This document shows, one piece after another, positions 24,650-39,085 of a stretch of DNA of 64,000 nt (position 1 is the first letter of the stretch; every line of letters begins with the position of its first letter). The notes below the pieces were generated by a model that saw nothing but the letters and a program-made list of their open reading frames with translations, was not told where the DNA came from and did no database searches. The DNA comes from Piromyces finnis (Eukaryota > Neocallimastigomycota > Neocallimastigomycetes > Neocallimastigales > Neocallimastigaceae), in the NCBI GenBank assembly GCA_002104945.1, contig MCFH01000035.1:248001-312000 (forward strand), in the 5' to 3' direction. A program made the position numbers and the translations under genes.

Positions 24650-27565
24650 TTTTTTTTAATTTATTTATTTAATTAGAATGTACTGTATAATAATAAATTT
24701 GTTTTTATAATTATTTTATTTTTGAAATTTAGTTTTGTTTTTTGTTTGATAAATAATTACAATTAGTTTCTATTTGAATCGTTTTATTATTATTAATTGT
24801 TGGATAATATTATTTATTATATATTATATATAATATAAATTAGTGGTATTAATCCGAGGTGTTAATATTTTATAAATAGTGGTTTTCAGTGTCAAGAAAT
24901 TATAATTTAATATATAATAAATAACAATTAATCCTTTTAATTTTCTGTTATTAAAAGCATTCATAATTTAACATATATTTTTAATAATTATTTATACAAT
25001 ATATATACTTACTTCAAGATAGAAGAGTTAAAAATTTTCTTGATATGTGAAAAAAAAAAAAATACCTTTAAAATATTATCTTTATTAACAATTTTGATTA
25101 TTTATTATTAATAATACAAAATGAAAGCCTTTTTTCTCTCTTTTTTTTTTTTTTAATAATTTATATACACAAAAAGGATTATTATTATTTCTTGTTTCTA
25201 TAATATTTGTGTTTTTTTTTTTTCTTTCTTATATTATTTTTATATCTTCTTTCTTTTTATATTTTATACTATTAACCATTTATTTTAATATGTTATAAAT
25301 AGTTAATGGTATAAAATTGATATATTTATTGTTATATTAATAACTTTGTCTTTATACTTTAATTATTATTATTTTAAAATAAATGTTATGTTTTATCTTT
25401 TTTGTTTTTTATTATTGTTATTGTTATATTATTATTGTATTGACTTTTTTTTATATATTTTTAATGAAAGAAAGAAAAAAAGAAAAAATAGAAATAAAAA
25501 AAAAAAAAGTATTTTTTATTTCAATACATAATAAAACTTTATATGATAATAAATTCAAATCTCTAATTATAAGATTCTTAATTTATTAAAAAAATTTTTT
25601 ATTGAAAAAAAAAAAAAATGCAAAACAAGGTCAAAAGATAAAAAGTAATAAAAATGTTTAAAAGTATTGAATAATTATAAAATTAATTAATGATAAATAA
25701 AAAGTAATATTAATTATTTGTAAATGAATAGAAAAAGAGTTTTATATAAATCTCGTTTTTTTTTTCTTTTATTAATAGTAATGATTAAAAAAAGAAAAAG
25801 AGTAGTTATAATGAAGTTATATTTTTATTTAATAACTACAAATAAATTTAAAAATTTTGTTTTGTTTTTTTTATTTTATTTTATTAAAAATTAAATGACG
25901 GTCAATATAATTTTATATATAATTATTCTATATTATTGATTATATTGCAATATATTTATTTATATATTGCTAAATTAAATGTTCAATAAGATACTCTTTT
26001 TAGTAAAAAAAGAAATAAAACAAAAAAGGAAATTGTGTAATGTAAAACCAAAAAAATAATTTAATTAATAACATATATTAAAATCAATTGAAAATATATT
26101 AAAATAAATTTGTAATATATTTTATAAAGATATATAAAAAATTAATATTAATAGAATATATTAAATTTAATTTACTTTTCTATATATGATAATATATGAA
26201 ATAAATAATATTGGATTATTTGATATAATATATTACTACTAAATTAATTTAATTTAATATATTTAAAAATAGATAGATTAAAATTATATTGAATGATAGC
26301 TTTTGAAGTTTCAGTTTTTTTTTGTGTCATAAAGTAGATGAAGAAAAGAAACGTAACAAAAGAAAAGTTGACTATGAATTGTATGAATATGTGAATATTT
26401 TATTTTGTTTCTGTTATTAATTACTATAATTATTAATATCTAACATAAAGTGGTATATAAAATAATAATTAATTGTTTTCATTACTCTATAGAATAAAAA
26501 TTATTCATGACCATATATTTAATAAATTTTTATTTCAATAAATTAATAATATGCCTTTCATCATAAATCAATCTTTATAATTAATATTTTATAATAAATA
26601 GTATATTTCATTTTATATATATTAGAGAAGCTTTCATGCCACCTGTCATTTACTTTTATAAAGCTGAGAGATTAATGAATGTTTTACCATACTTCCTATT
26701 TAAAGTTTTTAAATATTTATTTAATTTAGAGAAATAATTGTAAAAAAAAATTACCTTATTTATATTAAATGAACTTAATACATGAAAATCTTGTATAAAA
26801 ACTTTATCTTTTTAGTTTATACAAAAAAAAAAAAAAAAAAAGAAATAATAAACGTGACATAAACCTATTTTTGACCTATTACTACTAATAATGGTAGTAT
26901 TTAATTATTTATTATTATATTATAATAATGATAATTAACAGTATTAATTATTTAGATTTTATTATAAAAAAAAGATCAATTAAAAATTTCTATAATTGGA
27001 TAAAGTAAATTAATTAAATTTTTTTTTTTTATTTTTTAAAAAAAAGAAATTAGATTATAATGGATTTGCCATTATTGAATTTAACATTTTATAAGAAATA
27101 TAGGAATATTTAATAATATTAATTAACAAACAAAACTTTTTTTTTTTTAATAATTCAGTATATAACAACGAATTTAATAATAAAATTTTGAAAACATAGT
27201 AACTATTTCTTTATAATAAAATAAAAATTATTCTAATGATTAAGTATATATCAATTATAATCAAAAGCATGTATATACATTTTTAGCATAATAAAAATTA
27301 TACATGTTAGTTGAAATTAAGATTTAAGATAGAATACATCTTTTCATTTTACACATGAAATATCAAAAGAAAGAACATTAGGAGTTCTATTAAATTAAAT
27401 AAAAATGATATGTAAATCATTTAAATTATTATAGTATTTATTTTTATTTAATTTTCTATGTAATATGAATTATATATTTTTATTTATTAATTTTTTTTTT
27501 ATAATTTTATTTTTTTTCTAATATAATATTTGGTGTGACTTATTTTTCTTTTTCTTTTAACTATT
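24650..27565. other. Long AT-rich intergenic region
   Basis: About 2.9 kb without a supportable gene. It holds the MICAL-like promoter on the left and the Trm8 3' flank on the right. Short open frames near 25346-25589 are homopolymer artefacts. A slightly GC-richer patch at about 26625-26700 has no frame or fold I can defend. Confidence 0.45.
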
Positions 27566-29327
<1,762 letters not shown>

Positions 29328-30300
29328 AATGTTATTATTTTCCTTCTTTTTTAAAGAAATATAAAAATAAAGTACAATAAAATAAGAAAGGAAATAAAGT
29401 TTTTATTAATGAATAATAAAAGATATTCAATAACAAAAATTCTGTCTATTAAATATCTTTTTTTTTTCGATTTGATGAATAAACTTTATTTTTTTTATTT
29501 AAAAATTTTAAAGATTTTTGGTAAAATGATTTCCAATCATATTTTGTTCTAATTAAAAAAATAAATACAATAATAATATATATTTTGTTAATAATAATCT
29601 TTATATAAAAAAAATAAATGTATTTTTATAATTCATAAAAATGATATTATAATTTAAAAAAATTAGATATAATACTTAGATATATAACAATAAGAATAAA
29701 CACTAATTCCATAAATATTAGTACTGGTATTATCATTATTATTTAATTGTTATTTATTTAATTATTATTTACTTTAAATATTTTCATTTTAATTACATTT
29801 TTTTACATTTATTTAATAATGTATTTGAAAATGTAATTTAATTTTTTTTTCTATTTCTCTCAATAATTTTTCTATTTTTATAATTAATAAAAATTATTTT
29901 TAATTATTAAATTTTTATAATTAATGTATATTTTATATTCAAAAAAAAAAAAAAAATAAAAATAAAAATAAAACAACTGTTAATTTATATTCTATGATAT
30001 TATAATATAATATCTAACAGTACACAATATACATTATTATTAATAATGAATATGTATACTTTTTTTTTACTTGTTATCATATCATATATCAAATTACTGA
30101 AATTTTAAAATTCAAATATTAAATGAACAAATATTATATTAATTAAATAAATTATCTATTAATAAATAAATTGATAAATAAATAAATTATTAATTAATAA
30201 TTAAAATTTTTTTATTCCATTAATAATCTTATTTAAATTGAAATTTTGAAATTCAATTTAATAAACAAAAAAATTAAATATAATAAAATTATTTAATTCA

Positions 30301-30337
<37 letters not shown>

Positions 30338-30807
30338 TTATTTTTTTTTATTTTTAAAAAACTATTCATATTTTTTAATTAAAATAGTTAAATTATTAAA
30401 TTGGCAAAAAAATAAAAAAACAAATAATATTGTAAAATAATACAATTTAAATAGAAAAGAGTTTTGCAATATTAATAGAAAGATAAAAGACTTTTTAAAG
30501 AAACTAAAAATTATTCAATTAAAAAATAAAAAGTACAAACTATTTTATTTGATTTTTTTTTTTTAAAAAAAAAAATCACAATATTAAATGATATAATTGT
30601 GACAATATTACTTTATATTCATAAATAAAAATAATATAAAAAGTAGTCTTGATTTTTATAGAAATAACATAAAATTATGTATTTTCAATTTACATTTTAT
30701 TTCATTATTATTACACATTGATATATTCTACTTTCAATCAAAACAAAAGAAAAGAAAAATAAAAGACTTTTAAAATAATTATATACTATTTAAAATCATA
30801 TTAAAAC
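29328..30807. other. Divergent intergenic region between TRM8 and the EST1/SMG7-like gene
   Basis: Probable shared promoter region. On the minus strand near 29452-29556 an open stretch reads 'TKYDWKSFYQKSLKF', echoing TRM8 exon 2 ('EMDWSPFYPKYF'), and near 29730-29665 an ATG opens a short hydrophobic frame (starting MIIPVLIFMELVF). I could not join them into a gene. The rest is A/T filler, with (ATT)n at about 30310-30340. Confidence 0.45.
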
Positions 30808-33800
30808 ATGGATTCAAAAGCAGAATATCAATTATCGTAAGTATATTATGTAAGATTATTTTTATGATTAATTTTTCGAATTCTAATGCAATGTAATGAT
30901 TATAGTAATGCTTTAGAATTAGATAAGAAGTATAAAAAGTTGTTTATTGAAAAGGGGGCTTTTAATGAAGAAGTTGAAAAATGCAGAAATATGTAAGTAA
31001 AAAGAAAAAGAAAAATAGTCATGATAATCAAATTTTATAGCTAATTAAAAGAAATTATGATTTCACCAACAATCTTTAAAAAATATAAATATAATAGACT
31101 TCGTAATTCTTTTGAACAAATATTCTTAATTGATTTAAATTATGCTGTATCAAATGATATTGAATCTTCACTTTGGAGAAATATATTTTATTTAGTTATT
31201 GATGACTACAGAAAGAAAAATAAAGAAGTAATTATAAGGCCTTTTTTTCAATATAAATTTGTTTAATATTATATTTTAATTTTATTAATTGTTATAATAA
31301 CTTCATAATTGAAATTTTTGAATTGTGAAAAAAAAAAAAAAGTATAAACGAGCATACAGCACTTTAACTCCTGAAAGAAAATTTGAATTTAAAGTTTATT
31401 CTTCTTTATTCCATTCATTTATTAAAGAATCTATCAACTTTTACACTGATTTCATTCAAAAATTAACAAAATTGTATAGCTTATCTCAAGTTTCAAGAGT
31501 TTTTAAACCAATAGAATTAAGTTTGGTTGATGTAGATATTGGTAATATTTCAGTAAAAATATTAAAAAAAAAAACTAACAATAAATTTTTAAAGATTGTT
31601 AATTGATTTGTTTTAATAATAATAACAATAATAAAAATCAATAATTAGAACCATTGGAAACTTTACAAATTAATGAAAAAACAAAAGAAATCGCTATTAA
31701 AGTTTGTCATCAAACATTAATTTATCTTGGTGATTTAAGTAATATTATTAATCTTTTTTTTATAATTCATTGAAATGTATCATACATTTCAAAGTAATTT
31801 AATATAATATTGAAAAATTAACAATAATATTCCATAAATTAATTATAAAAATTTATTTTTAAATTAAAATTTATAGTAAGATACGCTGAAATGTATTCTG
31901 AAGTATCATATAAAAACTGGGGTATTGCTGAAAACTATTACCAAATGGCCATTCAATTAATTCCATTTAATGGTAATCCATTTAATCAATTAGCAGTCAT
32001 TGCTTCTTATGAATTAAAAAGTACCATTGCTATTGAAAATTATATGAGAAGGTAAAATTAAAAAATTTAATAGCATTTATTATTTATAATATATTTAAAT
32101 GAGCAAAATTATAATTTATAAATTTAAATCAATATATATATATTTTTTTTAAAAAAAAAAAAACTCTAAATAATACAAAAATATAATATCTATTTATTTA
32201 TCTATCTATCTATCTATCGATTTATTCATTAATTACATTATATACAAATAAAATGGATACTAATTTAAATAATGAAATAATAAAAAAATTAATCAATAAA
32301 TCCACATTATTCAATATCAATTCAAATCATAATAATATTAACAGTCTTGTTATCAAAGTACCATTTTCTACCTCAAGTGATAACTTGTATTTAGCAATTG
32401 AAAAAGTAAAATCTAAAAAGGATATATTAAAGGAAAAATTCAAAAATCGTCAATATCCAAATTCCTTCTCGAAAGCATATATTACTAGTTTAAAGGGTGA
32501 CTTTTTAAATGATTATGAACGACTAATTAGCTATACCTATGGAAATTCTAGAGAGTAATAAAAAAATTGCCTAAAATTATAAATTCTATATTATTTTCCA
32601 TATTTAATAATAAATTTTTATTAAATATTACATTTTAATTTATTTTATACATTACATATATTAATTTTTATATCTCTTTACCCCAATCATATATATATTT
32701 AAAGTATGAGCAAATTTTTGGAATTGAAAACTTATATTATTGATATTCTTCCAATTTTATTAGAAACAAAAATCCTTGATACTGATACATTAATTACTTT
32801 AACAACTATCAATATGGCACTTCATTATTTATTAATCAATAAACATTTAACAAAATTGTGTAAAATTAAAAAGGAAAATATCCCAAGCGATTTTGATGAG
32901 CCTCAACCTATGGATGATATGATGAAGGAGGAACTTTTAAAATTCAATATAGAATTTTTCAATACTATTTTAATAGTTGCTCTTCGCAAAGAAAACACCA
33001 TTACTGTCAATGGTTCTACATTTTCTTACGCAAATGCAGTATCCCAAGATGATCATAAAAAGAAACAAGTAAATGAAGAGGATAAAGAGATGACCTATAA
33101 AAATTTAATGGATTTAGTAGTAAATATTATTATTTATACTCAATGGTGTAAGGTAAAATTAAGTGAAGGATGTTCCATATTAATTGATAATAAGGAATGG
33201 ATGATAAATTTAAAAGAGGTATTAAAAATTGTAAATGATATTGCCCCAATAAAAGTTGAGACCTTAATTAATAATAAAAAGCAAGAATTATTTGTATCAG
33301 AAAATGGTTACTTCCTCTTCAAAAATGCAGTCTATTTGAGAGGTTTTATTCCATTACTTGATAATGATGCACATAATAATGAAAAAGTATTGGGTACCAG
33401 CTATTATAAAAATTTTGAAGATATTTTATCCAATACAAATGATGTAGTCAATAATCAAATTCAATATTTAATTAAATTAGCCTATGAATTATCAAGTATC
33501 TCAAATGGAAACCTTTTATTTTCACTTAAAGAAAATCCAATTAATCATAAAGTAAAATTAATTTTCACAAATTCAAAAGAAGAAGCACTTAAAATTAATG
33601 GTGTTAATGTTCTTACAGGAAAAACTTCGTATGAAAGTTTGTCAAATCTCAATGACGAAAATAATGACAATGATGATGATGATGATGACAGTATGACTGA
33701 AACTATTGTATTTACAGGAAGAAATAAAGGTAATAAAACACCACCAAATGAACCAAAAGCAGAAAACAAAGGTATTTTTTTTTCCTAAAATATAATTTGA

Positions 33801-36025
33801 TAATTTATAAAATATTTTATTGATGCCTTATAAATTATATTGTTTAATTTTCTCTGTAATTCGAATAACATATTAATTTAAATTAACTCAATCTTATATT
33901 TTATATATTTGTATGACATAAATTAATATGTTAAATTTAAATATATCAAAACTCTTTAAATAACATATTTCTTAATAAAGTTGTTGAACAAACCATTAAT
34001 AAAAATTCTGAACCTAGTAATCATGAATCTAATAAGGGTGACTCGGTTTCAGAAAAAATTCCAAAGCCATTAACAATAAATAAAATGACTGATTCTAATA
34101 AAGGTAAAAGTGATCTCCCAATAAAACGAATTATTGATGAAAAGGATGATGACCTTGATATAAGTATGGATATAAAAAATATTATTGGTGATACTTGTGA
34201 ACTTCCATCAGAACAAACAAACAATTACAGAAATGATACAAATGTCATGAATTTAATGGAGAATATCAATAACCAGACACCTTCTACTGCCTTTATTTCA
34301 AACACCACAACACCATCTGGACTCTTTTCACCTTTTGATTGGAATAAAGACTACGCCTATCCATTTACTAATTCCAGTTCAATCATTCCTGTACAAAATC
34401 CAAACAAGACAGGTAATGACCCATTAAATACGTCAAGAAAAGATTCTAGTCATGATAAATTAAAAGAAAAAGGAAATACACCTGTGGATTTCGGATATAA
34501 ATGGCTTCAAAATCAAAATATGTATGCTCAGCCTTCTAATTATATAGGTAATAAACATAAAAGTTACGATGAAAATACTTTAAATATGCCTAAAATAATG
34601 AATACCGAGGATCACCCATCTATTCCTCCTGGTTTAAGTGTTCAAACCAAAAATAAAGTTCCTCAAATGTTTAATAGTTCAGCTCCATCCTCAGCTAATT
34701 CAGACAATTTTGTCTCTGCCGATATATTTAATCGTATTGAAAATCAATCTAAATTGAACACGCCAATTACCTCCAATTCAAATTACAACATATCTAATAA
34801 GAATGATGATGGTAATACCATTTCCCCTAATGAATTTAATCCTTTGCAACCACCTACTCAAAAGGCATCTACCGTTCCAACTCAGTCCATTCCAAGTCAA
34901 TCTTCTTCATCCCAAAATCAGCCAACCTCAACCACGCCACACGCTCCACTTCAATCCCCACAATCTAATGTCCAACCTATTCAACCACCTACCCAAGATT
35001 TTTCCTCCTTAAACTCATCCAATCTTACCACTCCTATTGGTCTAACCGAATCACCAAGTCAAAACCTTTTAAATAATCCATTATTTATGCCACCAAAACC
35101 TCAAACTTCTTTAACCTTCCCACCCTTCCCAAATCCTCAAATTACACCTCAAAAACAAAATTTGTCTTCTCAACAATCCACGCCATCCCATCTTCAATCC
35201 CCATTATACTTACAAAACAACAGCTCTAGTATTAATTCACCGGTAACTCAAATATTCTTAACTAATCAAATTCCTCCCCCATTCCAATCTTTAGTTCAAA
35301 ACAGTAATATGAATAATTCTCCAGAACAACTTCAAACTACATCCGGTACTAAACCTCTACCAAATTCAACCCTACAAAATCCATTATTTTCTTTACCATA
35401 TACCTCACAGATTTATCCTCCTGGATTTAATCCATCCCTTCTTCAAGCTCAATCCCAATCCCAACCACCTTCCCAACCATTAACTTCTTTACCAAATAAT
35501 CTTACCGGAAATAATCTCGCAGGAAATATACCTAAAAATTTACCAGGAACTATGCCAGTAAATTCCAATATTCCTATGCCATTAGGGATGGGAACTATGA
35601 ATAATAATCTTTTTGGAAATGTTCCATTAGCGAACTTCCCAAATGTTGATCCAAGACTTATGGGTATGCCATCCAATCCAACAAATCTTAATCCTTTGAA
35701 CAATTTATTATTAAATCCAGCTGCTGCACTTCAATCCCTTGCTTCTTCAAATCATCAAGCCCCACCTAATTCGATGGTTCCACCTATGAATCTTCCTTTA
35801 GGAATGAATGTTAACCCACCTAATTCAACTCATCCAATATCTCAATCAAGTACATCTGTTTCCGATGGTAATGGCAATAGTAATGATAATGGCAATAACA
35901 ATGGCAATCCTCAAGCAGTCAATCCATTATTTTTTTTAAATAATCCACTTTCTTTTAACAGTGTAGGTAATGGTATGTTTTATGACGATAATACAACATC
36001 AACCAATAATTTAAAGCCAATTTAA
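30808..36025 (+). CDS. EST1/SMG7-like protein (nonsense-mediated decay or telomerase factor)
   Basis: Nine exons, 30808-30836, 30906-30992, 31098-31227, 31343-31541, 31649-31738, 31877-32051, 32345-32554, 32705-33771 and 33981-36025, splice in frame to 1,343 residues. The N-terminal half matches the EST1/SMG5-6-7 14-3-3-like TPR domain: 'SSLWRNIFYLVIDDYRKK', 'FHSFIKESINFYTDFIQKL', 'CHQTLIYLGDL', 'RYAEMY', 'NWGIAENYYQMAIQLIPFNG', 'NPFNQLAVIASY' and 'YMRRSLVIKVPF', followed by the helical EST1 domain in exons 7-8. Exon 9 is a P/Q/N/S-rich disordered tail of about 680 residues. There is no PIN nuclease domain, so it resembles SMG7/Ebs1 rather than SMG6. The TPR fold binds phosphorylated UPF1 and routes transcripts to decay; a telomerase role (Est1) is the alternative. 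The exon 3 acceptor was placed at 31096-31097 because nearer AG sites lead to stops. Confidence 0.85.
32052..32344 (+). other. Longest intron of the EST1/SMG7-like gene
   Basis: This intron holds a (TCTA)n run near 32194-32220 and an in-frame-looking ATG at 32253 that precedes exon 7. That ATG would give a false separate start; the domain match ('RRS-LVIKVPF') requires splicing at AACAG|T at 32344/32345. Confidence 0.7.
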
Positions 36026-36345
36026 TTTTCTTTTATTAAATAAAATGAAAAACAATGCCTATTACAATGTATAGGTATTTATTTATTTATTTATTTATAT
36101 ATTTATATATTTATTTATTTTTAATTTTTCATTTTAAAATTAATCCTTATATAACTTTATATCAAATAATCATCAATATCATAAAAAAAATTGTTTATAT
36201 AAAAATTATACAATTAATAATAATAATAATAATAATAATAACTTGATAAGCAATTTCAATTTTAAGGATTTTGTTAATAATTATTTTTAGTTTTTTTTTT
36301 TTTTTTTTAGAAAGTTCTTTATTTACTTTTTTTTCAGGTGATACA

Positions 36346-36378
<33 letters not shown>

Positions 36379-39085
36379 TTAAATTTTCAAACAAAATAAA
36401 AATGTATTTTATATTTTAAATTAAAGAAAAGATGATAACAGTATTAAATATTATAAAGCTTTAAATGACTTTGAGTTGTTTAATAAAGTTTTCCAACTCA
36501 ACAAAACAAATGTCTAAATTTTTTATATATGTGTAATGTATTAAATGGACAACACATTAACTAAAATAATTTCTACATTTTATGATAAAGTTTTTTTTAA
36601 AGTAATTATTATTTTTTTATAACATTATATATTTATTCTAAAATCATTTATATTTATGATCATGTTAATTTTAAAATATAAGGCATGTTTGTAAAAATAA
36701 ACATGAATAATGTGAATAAGAAAAAAGAAAAGTAAAATTAAAATAGTTATTAGTATAAACAATTAAAAAAATGATAAGAATTAACTTTTTAATAAATGAT
36801 ATTTCCTTCCTTTAATATATCATTCAATACCTGCATATTAAATGGTTTAAACTATTTTCAATTTTAGTATTATTTAAATTCAGGTTCTTTTAAAAATGTC
36901 TTTCTTATCCTTCTATTACTACACACTTTTTTTTTTTTTTTAATATTCTTTGTTTCTTTGGGCATGTTCATTCATCCTCCCTTTTTATTTCAACCTATCC
37001 GCAAATGAAAATTTTAAATTCTTAGTCATTTTTTTAAAATAAAAAAAGATATATTAAATCAGCAATTATTAAAAGTTTCATTTTTATCTAAAAGATTAAT
37101 AAATAAAGTTTCACTATTAAATTTAAATTAAGATGTTATATATTAAATTTATATATATTGTAATAAATTTTATTAAAGAAATATAACCTAACCCATATAA
37201 TAAAACTATATATTTAAATATATTAAATTAAACATTTTAATATATTAATTTATATATTATACATATAATTTATTAGTATTCTACACATAATGATATGAAA
37301 CATTAAATATTTTTTAATTTATTTTATAATAATATTTTCTAATAAAATGCATTTAATATTCACTGACTTATATATAAAACATTATATTGCAATATATTTT
37401 ATTTTGTATATCTAATTTAAATTGATAATTTTAGACTTTTTAATCAATTAAAATTAATTTTTAATTAAAATTTTCCATAATTAGCAAAATTTAGTTTATT
37501 ACTTTTATTTATATATTAAATATATTATAATATATTATTTAATTTAGATGGTATAAGAAACTCTTTTAACCTATACTATGCCAAAATTTATATGTATTTT
37601 GATAAGAAGAATCACTAAATACTATTATTAGTAATTCAAACTAGAAATAGAATATGATTTATTATGTTTATATTTATTAATAGTGGAAAGTGGTATAGAA
37701 TCATGGAATAAATAATAAATTCATAATATTTTTTACTAACTTTAATTGACAAAGATTACACCTGCATGTATGTAATGTGTGTAGCAATGTTGTTGCTATG
37801 CAGCAGTGCTTTTTTTTTTTGGTGAATAGTAATAAAGCTTATTTAATATTAAAATATAAATTTCATTTAAAATTAAAGAGTACAGAGTAACTCTAATTAA
37901 TAATATTTTTTATAAATTCACTAAATTGTACAACATAAAAAAGTGGAAAACTTTTAGAGTTTAAAAAGTTTAATTATTATAATTTTCTTTTTTTTTAATA
38001 AAAATTATGTCAAGTTTCTTTTAATATTCTTTTCATCCAATTTATTTTGTTCATATATTAAAATTAATATATTAAATATATTTCAAATATTTTTAAATTG
38101 TAAACATAATATATTAAAATTATATAGATTATATAGACACTATTAATAGTAGATTTTAGTTTTAATCGTATTAAATGATAATTAACAAAAGAAAAATAAA
38201 GATTTATTTATTAATTATAAAATTAAAAAAATACTTTTTTAAATATTATTATTTAGTTTAATAAAAAGAAAAAAAAACTTTTAAAAATTTTTACTTTTTA
38301 TTTTTTTTCTTTTCTTTTTTTTTTATATTTTTAAAATATTCTTATTTTAAAAATTATTTCTTTTTTTAGTTAGTTAATTGTGAATTATTATTATTTTATT
38401 CATAATCAATTTAACAAAAGAAGAAAATAATAATAATAAATAGATATTAATAATAATAATAAAAGGTTTCTTTATATATAAAAATATTTTAAATATTTTC
38501 ATAATACACATACCAACATTATTTTAATTACACAAAATTAAAATAATAAAATAAACATATAAAATCATTTAAATACACTTTTTATGTTTATTTTATTAAG
38601 AAAAGACTAGTTTTCTATTCTATTATAAAAGACTAATTATTTTTAGTTAATATATATAGAAAAATTAAAAGTAATTTTTATTTAAATTACTAATATTACA
38701 AGATATACACAGGTTGTAAGAAAAAAGAAATAAAGACAATATTCTTCTGAGAGGAAAATAAAATAAAATAAAATAGTCAATTATACAATTATCTATTAAT
38801 CTTTGATATTTTATTTTATTTTATTTTAATACTTGAAAATTAAAATCGTTTATAAACAATTTACTCCTATTTTTTTTATTAATAATTTACTATTCAACAA
38901 AATTATTAATATTATAATAATTTGTAAAGTAATAAACAGTAAAGAATAAAGTCGATTTATTATTGTAAATACTTTAGATAAAAACAAATAATTACATAGT
39001 CACACCCAATTTTGTTTATATAAATAACAAAAGTTTATAAAAATACCATATCATTCATATATATAATAGAAAAACAATAATAAAA
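36026..39085. other. Large AT-rich intergenic region
   Basis: About 3 kb between two same-strand genes. Homopolymers lie at about 36292-36310 and 36355-36379. The one compositional outlier is a GC-richer patch at 37755-37812 ending in T-11, described separately. No protein gene is supported. Confidence 0.5.
37763..37822 (+). ncRNA. Possible small structured RNA ending in a T-run
   Basis: A GC-richer patch inside A/T filler contains a perfect 6-bp stem (TAGCAA 37782-37787, loop TGTTG, TTGCTA 37793-37798) extended by GCAT/ATGC pairs further out, and ends in AGTGC followed by a run of 11 T's, the form of an RNA polymerase III stop. No family is recognised and no clear A or B box was found, so the call is weak. 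Confidence 0.2.

Noticed and set aside
32253-32344. ATG and short frame before exon 7 of the EST1/SMG7-like gene
   Set aside because: Intronic; the conserved domain continues only by splicing at 32344/32345.
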